Positions 18,801-26,689 of a DNA stretch of 47,990 nt are shown in pieces; the stretch's first letter is position 1; the number at the start of each line of letters is the position of its first letter. The translations under genes and the position numbers were made by a program. A model generated the notes under the pieces. That model had not been told where the DNA came from and made no database searches. It saw nothing but the letters and a program-made list of their open reading frames with translations. Source of the DNA: Methylococcales bacterium. Its GTDB lineage: Bacteria > Pseudomonadota > Gammaproteobacteria > Methylococcales > Methylomonadaceae. The stretch spans positions 1-47,990 of the forward strand of contig JAQURG010000024.1 in assembly GCA_028715725.1 (NCBI GenBank), given 5' to 3'.

Positions 18801-19239
18801 GCAACTCCGGCAAAAAGGCTATACCAAGCCTATTGTTGTCTTAAGCGCCAACGCTTACCCCTCTGACCGGCTCAATGCCATCAATGCCGGCTGCAACGAC
18901 TTTCTAGCCAAGCCTATTCAAGTCAGTGAACTCCTCTCCAAACTTAAACTGCATTTGGCTCTGGACTGGCTATATCAGGAACAGTTTCAGGATGTTGAGT
19001 CAAAACTGCAAAGCGACTATCAGCAGCCTTCATTAGAAACTATTCAGGAATTAACCTGCTTTGTCCGAATCGGCGATTTACTGGGACTTAATCAACATCT
19101 GACTGAATTAATCCTGCGCCAGCCGGAATATACCCAATTCGCTCAAGGGATTATGAAGCTGGCCGGAGAATTTCGCCTGGTTGAAATCAAAAAAATGTTG
19201 CATAGCGCGAGTGAGGAACAAACCAGCAATGAAGAGTGA
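15871..19239 (+). CDS. NCS1-type permease fused to hybrid histidine kinase
   Basis: A membrane transporter-like sensor. The N-terminal third has about ten or more membrane segments and resembles purine/cytosine permeases (ETLEDYALRFAPRSFRKWSE at the start; AAGLIIFITSFPISYYAAR). Then come a cysteine-rich segment (CSICENHF...YCPIYDGSICSLCC, about 17350-17465), two more membrane segments, a HisKA domain with the phospho-accepting H at 17911 (SMSHEIRTPLNS), a HATPase domain (NLLGNAIKF, DTGPGI, GSGLGL) and a REC domain with the acceptor D at 18760 (LLDLSMPGLDG). The frame is open from 15865 but has no ATG, GTG or TTG until 16105, which lies inside the conserved permease part. I place the start at an ATT with GAGAG upstream, as a guess. 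The ligand is unknown; a nitrogenous compound is an inference. Confidence 0.85.
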   Translation: MHQNISKIRRDYNAWVANETLEDYALRFAPRSFRKWSEFQVANTAFGSTSFLVLEAIGGFLSVNYGFTNACWAILAAGLIIFITSFPISYYAARYNIDIDLMTRSAGFGYIGSTVTSLIYASFTFTLFALEASIMSLALELYFHIPIAIAHIISAVTVIPLVTFGITTISRLQLWTQPVWLVLLITPYIAVFVREPESVMTLQTYFWIAGSGQDFDWLLFGGAATIAFSMVAQIGEQVDFLRFMPELTDKNRLRWWLATISAGPGWILFGMTRQLGGALLAHLAIRHGIAPLHAHEPTQMYLVAYGELFGNPRVALAVTTLFVVISQIKINVTNAYAGSLAWSNFFSRLTHSHPGRVVWLVFNVSIALLLMEFGVFGALEKVLGLFSNISIAWISAVAAELLINKPLGLSTKAVEFKRAYLPDLNPVGTLSTLCASIVSIMAYLGFFGVYAQAFSAFIALGLAFLLVPCIALIYGHDRYLARDPNFNNQAELSRCSICENHFEREDMAYCPIYDGSICSLCCTLDANCMDACKPGLRLDDYLLRFAECCLPVWLNLNVRLRLIRFSLLFLFLTILTSVFVGIIYYQDLLTVAQNSASFKLLLENFVKVYASLLVFIGLCTWWLILNDESRHVAHEEIARQTQRLLMEIAEHEKTDAKLQQATKMADRANTAKSRFLSSMSHEIRTPLNSIIGYAYILQKDPAIPAHRRQAVDILKRSGEHLSALIEDILDISRIEAGKFELRQEPIDFIPFIEHLVSIFKSQAEAKSLSFYCQIVNTLPQQVRGDEKRVGQILMNLLGNAIKFTATGEINFRIGYSCGVTTFQVIDTGPGIHQDQLQNIFQPFTQLPNEYLGSGSGLGLTISKILCEIMGGELAVISDQTQGSTFTVRLLLPSLGGGQQYIHEDDIIGYLGKFQKILIVDDQPEHRQLVMSILQPLGFGMLDAGSGEECLAKVEKKPPDLILLDLSMPGLDGAGTAKQLRQKGYTKPIVVLSANAYPSDRLNAINAGCNDFLAKPIQVSELLSKLKLHLALDWLYQEQFQDVESKLQSDYQQPSLETIQELTCFVRIGDLLGLNQHLTELILRQPEYTQFAQGIMKLAGEFRLVEIKKMLHSASEEQTSNEE

Positions 19240-20170
19240 CTATTCTCACACTAACGGTATCGTCATGATTATCGATGATACGCCCGGTAATCTGGCATTA
19301 CTCTCCGATACGCTCTCGGAAGCCGGTTACCGCGTCCTGGTTGCCACCGATGGACAGTCGGCACTGGAGCAAATTGCTTACTTGAAACCGGATATTATTC
19401 TGCTGGATGTTTTGATGCCGGGTATCGACGGTTTTGAAACGTGTAAGCGTCTCAAATCCGATCCCGATACAGCAGACATTCCTGTTTTATTCATGACTGC
19501 ATTAAGCGAACTGGATAACCTGCTACGTGGTTTCGGTGAAGGCGCTGTTGATTATATTGTAAAACCCATTCGCCCGCCTGAAGTACTGGCCCGGGTAGAT
19601 GTGCAACTGACTCAGTCCCGGAATCTGAAACGTATTGAAAGTGCTTTAAAAAACAGCCTTTTCTCTGCCTTGGCAATTAATTCATCCGGCAACATCACCT
19701 GGTCATCTCCTGGCGGCGTCCGCTGGCTGGACGAATTTCTGCAAAAACATGCGTTATCAGGAATTTGTAAAATAGGGTCACCGCTACCTAAACCGGTACT
19801 CGAATGGGTTAAACAATACATGGCAATTGCCGGAAAATCCGATGAGGGAGCCTTTGAAAGTTACCAGGCCGGTGTTAGTTTTGCAGCAAAAATAACGCCG
19901 TGTCAAAACTCCGACGAGTATCTTCTAGTGTTGGAAAAACATTCGAGAGAATGGAATATTAATTCAGTAAGAACTTCATTGGGCCTTACTTTTCGTCAAG
20001 CAGAAATCCTAATGTGGATATCCAGAGGTAAAACTAATAAAGAAGTGGGCATTATTTTGGGCAGCAGTCCACGTACTATCAATAAACATCTCGAACATAT
20101 TTTTGAAAAACTGGGTGTTGTCACCCGTGCAGCGGCTGTCTCGATCGTATTACAACGACAGCAATTCTAA
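19229..20170 (+). CDS. Response regulator, REC domain plus LuxR-type HTH
   Basis: A 313-residue DNA-binding response regulator. The REC domain (about residues 10-125) has the acidic pair D16-D17 and acceptor D60 in DIILLDVLMPG, and ends with the conserved lysine in YIVKPIRP. A middle region of about 100 residues shows no known domain. The C-terminal LuxR/FixJ helix-turn-helix (about 245-310) reads LTFRQAEILMWISRGKTNKE...RTINKHLEHIFEKLGV. The ATG at 19229 lies inside the end of the kinase gene (11-bp overlap), so the two are co-translated and almost certainly cognate partners. Targets are unknown; the urea operon upstream is the nearest candidate. Confidence 0.93.
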   Translation: MKSDYSHTNGIVMIIDDTPGNLALLSDTLSEAGYRVLVATDGQSALEQIAYLKPDIILLDVLMPGIDGFETCKRLKSDPDTADIPVLFMTALSELDNLLRGFGEGAVDYIVKPIRPPEVLARVDVQLTQSRNLKRIESALKNSLFSALAINSSGNITWSSPGGVRWLDEFLQKHALSGICKIGSPLPKPVLEWVKQYMAIAGKSDEGAFESYQAGVSFAAKITPCQNSDEYLLVLEKHSREWNINSVRTSLGLTFRQAEILMWISRGKTNKEVGIILGSSPRTINKHLEHIFEKLGVVTRAAAVSIVLQRQQF

Positions 20171-20428
20171 CATCAAGCCTCTAAAACTCGTTAGAGATAC
20201 ATTTATCGGCGAAATTTAATAGTTAGTGCCAATAACGCTTGCGCCCGTAAATGGGTATGTTAGTTAGCGCACAGACTCCGGGAATAACCTGGGGCACTAT
20301 GATAAATAAGTTTGAAATACTTGAGAATGATGGGTTACAACCGGAGAACAGTTCAGTCCTTGCTTGCGGCCTATAACTAGCTCTATTTATAAAATGAGAT
20401 TACCTTTCATCAAAGCCTGGAAGATTAA

Positions 20429-21964
20429 ATGAGCGTAACAAAGACCAAACTCAGCGGGCCTGATCTGCCATCGGGAATTGCTCTTTCTGCAATCCCGGAC
20501 GGTACGCTATTGCTTGGCCACGCGCAGGGTGAGCCGGTGCTGTTGGCTCGAAAGGGTGATGAGTTGTTTGCAACCGGTAATATCTGTACACATTATCATG
20601 CTCCCTTGAATGAAGGGCTCCTGGTTAATGATACGGTTCGTTGCCCCTGGCATCACGCCTGTTTCAGTCTCCGCACCGGAGAAGCGCTCCGTGCTCCGGC
20701 ACTGGATCCGCTGCCCTGCTGGCGTGTAGAGCAGAAGGACGGCAATGTGTATGTCCTGGAAAAGCTTGAACCGGAAATAAAACAACTGTCTTCAATATTA
20801 AAAATCCCTGAATCTGTCGTTATCATCGGTGGAGGGGCCGCGGGCAATGTGGCGGCAGAAACACTGCGCAGGGAGGGCTATAGCGGCCCCATCACTCTTT
20901 TTAGCGCCGATGTCTCAGTGCCTTATGATCGTCCCAAGCTTTCAAAAAGTTATCTTGCCGGGGTTACTCCCCCTGAGTCAAATCCTTTGCGCTCATTCGG
21001 CTTCTACCAACAGCATAACATTGATTTGAAGTTGAACGCCCGCGTTGCCAAAATCGATACAGTAAATCAAAACGTTCAGCTAATCGATGGCGGCAAACAG
21101 TCCTATGATTCCCTCCTGCTCGCCACCGGCGCTGAACCGGTAAAACTCGATGTGCCCGGTGCCGGTCTGCCACATGTGTTTTATCTTCGCACGCTGGCTG
21201 ACAGCCGCGCGCTTATCGCTAGGGCTCTTGCTGCGCAGCGGGTAGTCATCATCGGCGCCAGCTTTATTGGCCTTGAAGTAGCGGCATCGCTCAGCATGCG
21301 CAATCTGGAAGTGCATGTAGTCGCGCCGGGTTCCAGCCCGATGGAAAAAATCCTGGGTATCGAGGTGGGAACTTTTATCCGCAAACTTCACGAGCAACAC
21401 GGAGTAAAGTTTCATCTGGGCGCGAAAGCCGCATCCATAGACGAACACAACGTCATCCTGACAAACGGACACATCCTACCGGCCGATTTTGTCGTCGCCG
21501 GCATTGGCGTAAAGCCTTCAATTTCCCTGGCAGAGAAAGCTGGAATAATCCTGGACCGTGGCGTCAAGGTGAACGAATATCTTGAGACAAGCATACCGGG
21601 CATTTTTGCCGCGGGCGATATTGCAAGATGGCCCGACCGACTTACCGGAGAGGGCATTCGAGTTGAACACTGGGTTGTTGCCCAACGTCAGGGACGGACT
21701 GCTGCACGCAATATACTGGGAGGGCGGGAGCGTTTCGACGCCGTTCCCTTCTTCTGGACACGGCAATATGACTTGGGCATTTCTTATATCGGTCATGCCG
21801 AGCAATGGGATCATGTCGAGATAGATGGGCAGCTTGATGCACGAAATTGCACAATTACTTATCGACGCGGCGGCAAGAAATTGGCAGTCGCTGTGATAAA
21901 TCGAAGTATCGCGGGCCTTCGTGCTGAAGTGGAATTCGAGCGGAAAATAAACTTGCTCGAGTAA
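20429..21964 (+). CDS. Rieske-domain FAD/NAD(P) oxidoreductase
   Basis: A 511-residue fusion like the AIFM3/ferredoxin-reductase family. The Rieske domain (about 1-110) binds a 2Fe-2S cluster through C53-T-H55 and C72-P-W-H75. The flavoprotein part follows: FAD motif GGGAAG (134-139), a second dinucleotide motif VVIIGASFIGLE near 270-280 for NAD(P)H, and FAD motif GIFAAGDIARWPD near 390. A C-terminal reductase dimerisation domain closes the protein. The enzyme should move electrons between NAD(P)H and the iron-sulphur centre; the physiological partner is not shown. It is followed at 55 bp by the metallothionein-like gene on the same strand. Confidence 0.9.
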   Translation: MSVTKTKLSGPDLPSGIALSAIPDGTLLLGHAQGEPVLLARKGDELFATGNICTHYHAPLNEGLLVNDTVRCPWHHACFSLRTGEALRAPALDPLPCWRVEQKDGNVYVLEKLEPEIKQLSSILKIPESVVIIGGGAAGNVAAETLRREGYSGPITLFSADVSVPYDRPKLSKSYLAGVTPPESNPLRSFGFYQQHNIDLKLNARVAKIDTVNQNVQLIDGGKQSYDSLLLATGAEPVKLDVPGAGLPHVFYLRTLADSRALIARALAAQRVVIIGASFIGLEVAASLSMRNLEVHVVAPGSSPMEKILGIEVGTFIRKLHEQHGVKFHLGAKAASIDEHNVILTNGHILPADFVVAGIGVKPSISLAEKAGIILDRGVKVNEYLETSIPGIFAAGDIARWPDRLTGEGIRVEHWVVAQRQGRTAARNILGGRERFDAVPFFWTRQYDLGISYIGHAEQWDHVEIDGQLDARNCTITYRRGGKKLAVAVINRSIAGLRAEVEFERKINLLE

Positions 21965-22019
21965 CGCTTTCTTATCGGGGAAATATATTTTTAACCGTAT
22001 AAATTCTTGGGAGACTGTC

Positions 22020-22193
22020 ATGACTACACCAGCAAGCAACCTGGATCCGGACGATTTGAATTATTGTGCTAATCCCGGCTGTCATTGCTTGGTACAGCCC
22101 GAGGAGGAATTCTGCTGCGAAAGCTGCGAACAACACCAGGACGACGACAGCCGGTGCCATTGCGGACATTCCGACTGTGAACCCAAACAATAG
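22020..22193 (+). CDS. Metallothionein-like protein
   Basis: A 57-residue cysteine-rich protein. Nine cysteines lie at residues 16, 21, 23, 32, 33, 36, 46, 48 and 53, giving the pattern C-x4-C-x-C, CC-x2-C, C-x-C-x4-C. Histidines sit beside several of them (GCHC, CHCGH). Length, cysteine number and the aromatic residue before the first cysteine are like bacterial metallothioneins of the SmtA/BmtA family, which bind zinc, cadmium or copper in thiolate clusters. The ATG at 22020 has GGGAGA 7 bases upstream and the stop lies 8 bp before the next gene. It is short enough to be missed by gene callers. Confidence 0.85.
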   Translation: MTTPASNLDPDDLNYCANPGCHCLVQPEEEFCCESCEQHQDDDSRCHCGHSDCEPKQ

Positions 22194-22201
22194 GAAAGGC
22201 G

Positions 22202-23980
22202 ATGAAAGAGAATGTCAGTGATTTTTTAGTGCAGCGCCTGGCCGACTGGGGCGTCAGGCGCATTTTCGGCTATCCGGGCGATGGCATAAACGGCATCATG
22301 GGCGCGCTGAACCGCGCCTCCGGCAAGATGGATTTTATTCAGGTGCGTCATGAAGAAATGGCCGCGTTCATGGCCTGCGCTCATGCCAAGTTTACCGGCG
22401 AAGTCGGCGTTTGTCTCGCGACTTCAGGCCCCGGCGCTATTCATTTACTGAACGGGCTGTATGACGCCAAGCTCGATCACCAGCCGGTGGTGGCAATTGT
22501 CGGCCAGCAAAAGCGCGCTGCACTTGGCGGCAATTATCAGCAGGAAGTCGACCTGGTGTCGCTGTTCAAGGATGTCGCCCATGAATATGTACATATGGCG
22601 ACAACGACGGCTCAAATGCGCCATCTGGTGGATCGCGCGATGCGTATTGCCCAGGTCGAGCGGAATGTGTGCTGTATCATCATTCCCAATGATATTCAGG
22701 AAATGGACGCCCAGACGCCTCGCCACGAGCACGGCACTATCCATTCCGGAGTGGGCTTCCAGGCACCTCGCACCGTGCCTCATACCGAAGATTTACAGCG
22801 TGCCGCAGAAGTGCTCAATAGCGGAGACAAAGTGGCCATGCTGGTCGGGGCCGGCGCGCTGCACGCCACGGCCGAGGTCCTGGAAGTGGCAGATCTGCTT
22901 GGGGCCGGAATTGCCAAGGCTCTGCTGGGTAAAGCCGCGGTCTCCGACGAGCTTCCCTTTGTGACCGGCGCTATCGGACTGCTGGGCACCAAACCCAGCT
23001 ATGAAATGATGATGAACTGCGATACCCTGCTGATGGTCGGTTCGAGCTTTCCTTATTCCGAGTTTTTGCCGGAAGAAGGCCAGGCGCGGGGCGTGCAGAT
23101 CGATATCAACGGCCGCATGATCGGCATCCGCTATCCGATGGAAGTGAACCTGATCGGCGACAGTGCGCAAACCTTAAGAGCGCTCATACCCTTGCTGGAT
23201 AGAAAAGAAGACCGCAGCTGGCAGCATCATATTAAAAGACAGGTGGCTGACTGGTGGCAAACCCTTGAGGCCCGCGCCATGGAACCGGCCCATCCGGTTA
23301 ATCCGCAGCGTGTGTTTTGGGAATTGTCGCCACGTTTGCCGGATAACTGCATCATTACCTGCGATTCGGGCTCGGCGGCTAACTGGTATGCACGTGATTT
23401 GAAAATACGCCCCGGCATGATGGCGTCTTTATCGGGCGGGCTGGCCACTATGGGGCCGGCAGTGCCTTATGCGATTGCGGCCAAGTTCGCCTATCCTGAA
23501 CGCGTGGCGATTGCATTAGTCGGCGATGGCGCCATGCAGATGAACGGCCTTAATGAACTGATCACCATCGCTAAATATTGGCGGCGCTGGAGCGATCCCC
23601 GCCTGGTCATCATGGTGCTCAACAACCGCGACCTGAACCAGGTCACTTGGGAGCAGCGCGCCATGCAAGGCGATCCGAAGTTTGCGGCCTCTCAGGATTT
23701 GCCGGATTTCCCTTATGCTCGCTTTGCAGAACTGATCGGCTTACGCGGTCTGTGCATTGATCACCCGGAACAACTCGCCAGCGCTTGGGATAGCGCTTTA
23801 AGCGCTGACCGGCCTATCGTTCTGGATGTCTATACCGACCCGGATGTGCCGCCGTTGCCGCCGCATATCACCTTCGACCAGGCCAAAGCCTACGCGTCTG
23901 CGATTCTGCATAGCGATCCGGATTCGGCCGCTATCGTCAAGGCGTCTTTAAAACAGCTTTTCGCCGAGGAGGTGGACTGA
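22202..23980 (+). CDS. Thiamine-diphosphate enzyme, pyruvate-oxidase-like
   Basis: A 592-residue member of the POX/acetolactate synthase-like family. The N-terminal pyrimidine-binding domain carries the catalytic glutamate in VRHEEMAAF (about residue 52) and ATSGPGAIHLLNG. A central DHS-like domain (about 190-330) follows. The C-terminal pyrophosphate-binding domain has GDGAMQMNGLNELIT... up to VLNN (about 440-475), which holds magnesium and the cofactor. It resembles YdaP-type pyruvate oxidases more than biosynthetic acetolactate synthases, but the substrate cannot be decided from motifs. AGGAAAGG precedes the ATG closely. It lies 8 bp after the metallothionein-like gene, so the two are probably co-transcribed. 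Confidence 0.88.
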   Translation: MKENVSDFLVQRLADWGVRRIFGYPGDGINGIMGALNRASGKMDFIQVRHEEMAAFMACAHAKFTGEVGVCLATSGPGAIHLLNGLYDAKLDHQPVVAIVGQQKRAALGGNYQQEVDLVSLFKDVAHEYVHMATTTAQMRHLVDRAMRIAQVERNVCCIIIPNDIQEMDAQTPRHEHGTIHSGVGFQAPRTVPHTEDLQRAAEVLNSGDKVAMLVGAGALHATAEVLEVADLLGAGIAKALLGKAAVSDELPFVTGAIGLLGTKPSYEMMMNCDTLLMVGSSFPYSEFLPEEGQARGVQIDINGRMIGIRYPMEVNLIGDSAQTLRALIPLLDRKEDRSWQHHIKRQVADWWQTLEARAMEPAHPVNPQRVFWELSPRLPDNCIITCDSGSAANWYARDLKIRPGMMASLSGGLATMGPAVPYAIAAKFAYPERVAIALVGDGAMQMNGLNELITIAKYWRRWSDPRLVIMVLNNRDLNQVTWEQRAMQGDPKFAASQDLPDFPYARFAELIGLRGLCIDHPEQLASAWDSALSADRPIVLDVYTDPDVPPLPPHITFDQAKAYASAILHSDPDSAAIVKASLKQLFAEEVD

Positions 23981-23982
23981 AA

Positions 23983-24015
23983 GTTGATATATCATATCTT
24001 GAGATGATATCAACG
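23983..24015. repeat. Inverted repeat after the TPP-enzyme gene
   Basis: GTTGATATATCAT and ATGATATCAAC form an imperfect stem just after the stop of the thiamine-diphosphate enzyme. No T-run follows, so it may stabilise the message or be a binding site for a regulator of the next gene. Confidence 0.4.
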
Positions 24016-24133
24016 AAGCAGTTGAGATCACTAAAAAGGCAGGGAACAATAACTTGGCAGACTGTAACCTCTATTAGAGCAGTTGCTGAAATTTAAACAA
24101 ACACATTATCAGGCTCCACTTGAGGACAACACA

Positions 24134-24679
24134 ATGACACCAAATTCTCATCTGACCGACGTCAAAACCTTGCGCACCCAGGCGCGCCAGCATATTGACA
24201 AGGGCGCAGTAACAGCCAGTTATACGGCAGACACACAGACAGTCATAGAACTGCTCAATGATGCACTGGCTACGGAGCTGGTGTGCGTATTGCGCTACCG
24301 CCGCCATTATTTTATGGCCAGCGGTATTGAATCTAAAGGTATTGCTGATGAGTTCCTGGTGCACGCCAATGAAGAACAGGGACATGCCGATCAGATTGCA
24401 AAGCGCATTGTACAGCTAGGCGGCGAACCCGATTTCTCGCCGGACAGTTTATCCAGCCGCAGCCATGCAGAATATGTGGAAGGTCATACATTGGCCGAAA
24501 TGATTACGGAAGACCTGGTGGCGGAGCGTATCGCTATCGACAGTTATCGCGAAATGATCCAGTATCTGGCCGATCAGGATTCCACAACTCGCAATATGCT
24601 GGAGAGCATCCTGGCCGTAGAAGAAGAACATGCTGACGAACTGGCCGATCTGATGAAAGGAAGAATGGCAGGTTCATAA
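24134..24679 (+). CDS. Ferritin-like di-iron protein (bacterioferritin/Dps-like)
   Basis: A 181-residue four-helix protein. Ferritin-type metal ligands are visible: E48 in ATELVCVLRYRRHY, E81-x-x-H84 in EEQGHADQIAKR, E131 in VAERIAIDSYRE and E163-x-x-H166 in VEEEHADELADL. These are two E-x-x-H pairs in the ferritin-like arrangement. The first 40 residues are an extra N-terminal segment. It probably stores or oxidises iron and protects from oxidative stress. I take the ATG at 24134 with AGGA upstream rather than an ATG 17 codons earlier. The exact subfamily (bacterioferritin, Dps-like or other) is not settled. Confidence 0.88.
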   Translation: MTPNSHLTDVKTLRTQARQHIDKGAVTASYTADTQTVIELLNDALATELVCVLRYRRHYFMASGIESKGIADEFLVHANEEQGHADQIAKRIVQLGGEPDFSPDSLSSRSHAEYVEGHTLAEMITEDLVAERIAIDSYREMIQYLADQDSTTRNMLESILAVEEEHADELADLMKGRMAGS

Positions 24680-24838
24680 AATTTTCTCTTTAACCCGGCT
24701 ATAGGACCTAAATAATCATTCGGAAACTGGCGAGCAGGTCATTTGCATGAGTGCCCGCAAGAACTGCTTGCTTTAGCTATATGAAGCTGAGGCCAAGCAT
24801 CATTAATTGTACTTAAACAAAAATCCAGAGAGGTGAGT

Positions 24839-25174
24839 ATGAAAATCTTAAATTCTTGTATGAAAAAATTATGGCTGCCTGTTGCTCTAAGTGCAGGCTT
24901 AGGTTGTATTCATTCAGCCTATGCCGGAAATGAGGGGGTCAATTCAAAAAGTACGACGACCCCTACCATGGAAAATAACGAACCCGTAAAAGAAACACCT
25001 CCATTCCAGGATGCCGATAAAAATGGCGACCATTATGTGACCAAAAATGAGCTAAAGGATTATCCGTATTTACTTAAGCATTTTGATAAAGTTGATGCTG
25101 GAGAAGACGGCCGATTGGAAGAGCATGAATATGAAAATCTCGGAATGGAAACGCAACGTCAGAAAGGTCAGTAA
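24839..25174 (+). CDS. Secreted EF-hand domain protein
   Basis: A 111-residue exported protein. The signal peptide covers about the first 30 residues and ends in HSAYA before GNEG. The mature part begins with a low-complexity linker rich in T, E and P, then a canonical EF-hand loop DADKNGDHYVTKNE and a second weaker one DKVDAGEDGRLEEHE. It is a likely periplasmic calcium-binding protein, with no enzymatic domain. The start is the ATG at 24839 after GAGAGGTGAGT; a GTG two codons earlier is in the same frame. The gene stands alone after the ferritin-like gene and before a hairpin. Confidence 0.82.
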   Translation: MKILNSCMKKLWLPVALSAGLGCIHSAYAGNEGVNSKSTTTPTMENNEPVKETPPFQDADKNGDHYVTKNELKDYPYLLKHFDKVDAGEDGRLEEHEYENLGMETQRQKGQ

Positions 25175-25188
25175 TTCTGATACCGGGA

Positions 25189-25238
25189 TATGCTGGCGAA
25201 TAAACTCGCCAGCATACTTCTGACAGGCTGTTTTTTTT
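25189..25238 (+). terminator. Possible terminator after the EF-hand gene
   Basis: An 11-bp stem TATGCTGGCGA/TCGCCAGCATA (25189-25199, 25206-25216) lies 15 bp after the EF-hand stop. A T8 run follows at 25231-25238, about 14 bases after the stem, which is further than in a standard intrinsic terminator. The stem itself is clear, its terminating role less so. Confidence 0.5.
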
Positions 25239-25537
25239 AAGTATTTATGAAAGGCGGGATAATTATTTTTTTCTGATTGAATCCCGACCAGCTCCTATAT
25301 ATCGGTCAATATAGTTGTCAGCAGTTTTTTTCCAATGCCTGGTATTGAGGTATTAAAGCAGAATTGCATGCCCTTTTTGTGGTGATTGAATTCCTCATGT
25401 AAAGGGCCTCGCTATCCTGCAATAGCATTAACCCTGTGTACTATTTATTTCTACCGTAACGTCTCAACTGAAGATCATCACTTGCCGCAATTCTTCAATT
25501 GCAAATATGCAAATCTCTTAAGCCGCGCTCTTTTTTT
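25239..25537. other. Intergenic, no gene seen
   Basis: This stretch is A/T-rich and has no frame that I recognise. It leads into the possible transporter remnant. Confidence 0.3.
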
Positions 25538-25753
25538 ATGCTCTCGTATTATGATTTACATACGGCATTAGTGGCGTCCGGGTTCACCGTACCTTCTATA
25601 TCGACTATATCGACAATCGCACTGATTGGGGCCATTCCAATGACATTAGCGGTTATTCTTGTAGTCGTCTTTGGCGTGGAAACCTGTAAACGCCGGCTGG
25701 AGGATATTACCGCAGATGAACTTAAGGTTGTTGCCGAGACCCGGTTAAATTAG
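25538..25753 (+). pseudogene. Possible C-terminal remnant of an MFS transporter
   Basis: A 71-residue open frame with one strong membrane segment (IALIGAIPMTLAVILVVVFG) followed by VETCKRRLEDITADEL. This end resembles the tail of major-facilitator transporters, where the last helix is followed by an ET-G-R-LE-I motif. The ATG at 25538 has no ribosome-binding site and no other transporter helices precede it in frame. I read it as a leftover, but a genuine small membrane protein is possible. Confidence 0.4.
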
Positions 25754-25793
25754 CTGTCACAGCAATAAGCTTTATGCACTTGGGCTCTGCGCG

Positions 25794-26678
25794 TTAACTG
25801 TTGCAACCTGGATTAATGGTGCGGGAGTTCTTCAGCGGGGCCGGGTCCCAGTTATCGATAGCCCAATTCAGCTGCTCAGCTACCGGAGCGTGTTGAAGCT
25901 CGCGCGGCGGATTTTGCCTTAATAAATCAAGCAAACCAAAAATTACAACATGAGGCGTTTTTATATCAACAGCTGTCGCAAGGGTTTGTTTACTCAGTTT
26001 ATAACCCTGCTTGTCAACAATGACGGGAACATGCATATAGTCCGGCGTCGCAAGTCCCAATAGTTGCTGCAAATAAATTTGCCGGGGTGTTGAGTCCAGC
26101 AAGTCAAAGCCGCGCACTACGTGATTAACCTGCTGCCGGTCGTCATCAATCACAACGGCGAACTGATAGGCGATAATCTGGTCCTTTCTTTTTAAAATAA
26201 AATCGCCGTGCTGTCCGGTCAGATTGTGAGAAATGAGACCTTGTAACTCATCCTGCAAGGAAATAGTGCGCTCATCGGTTTTAATCCTTAACGAATAGGG
26301 CTCGTTTTGCGAAGTCCGCTTATCCCGGCACAGGCCCGAATAAATGTCAGCCAGGGTTTTACGACTGCATGTGCAGGAATAAATGAGATTGTTTTTTGCC
26401 AACTCATTAAGATATTCATTATAGAGCTCGATATGCTGACTTTGATAAACAACGCTGTCATCCCAATGCAGGCCAAAGGCTTCCAGCGTTTTTAAAATAC
26501 TTTCCGCAGAACCCTTTATATTTCGGGAAGTGTCAAGGTCATCAATTCGCAACAGCCATTTTCCCTGGCGTGCACGAGCATGAAGAAAGCTGGCAAGAGC
26601 CGTATAGAGAGAACCCGGATGCAATGGGCCAGTTGGCGAAGGTGCAAACCGGCCGATATAAGCTTGTTTGTCCGGCAC
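25794..26678 (-). CDS. gluQ: Glutamyl-Q tRNA(Asp) synthetase
   Basis: GluQ attaches glutamate to queuosine at position 34 of tRNA(Asp). It is a paralogue of the catalytic core of glutamyl-tRNA synthetase without the anticodon-binding domain; 294 residues fits. The HIGH-like motif is PTGPLHPGS (H20), the zinc ligands C102, C104, Y113 and C117 are in SCTCSRKTLADIYSGLC, and the KMSKS-like motif is YKLSKQ. The gene lies 11 bp after dksA in the same direction, the usual gammaproteobacterial pair. Confidence 0.95.
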   Translation of the reverse strand: MPDKQAYIGRFAPSPTGPLHPGSLYTALASFLHARARQGKWLLRIDDLDTSRNIKGSAESILKTLEAFGLHWDDSVVYQSQHIELYNEYLNELAKNNLIYSCTCSRKTLADIYSGLCRDKRTSQNEPYSLRIKTDERTISLQDELQGLISHNLTGQHGDFILKRKDQIIAYQFAVVIDDDRQQVNHVVRGFDLLDSTPRQIYLQQLLGLATPDYMHVPVIVDKQGYKLSKQTLATAVDIKTPHVVIFGLLDLLRQNPPRELQHAPVAEQLNWAIDNWDPAPLKNSRTINPGCNS

Positions 26679-26689
26679 GACAAATTTCT

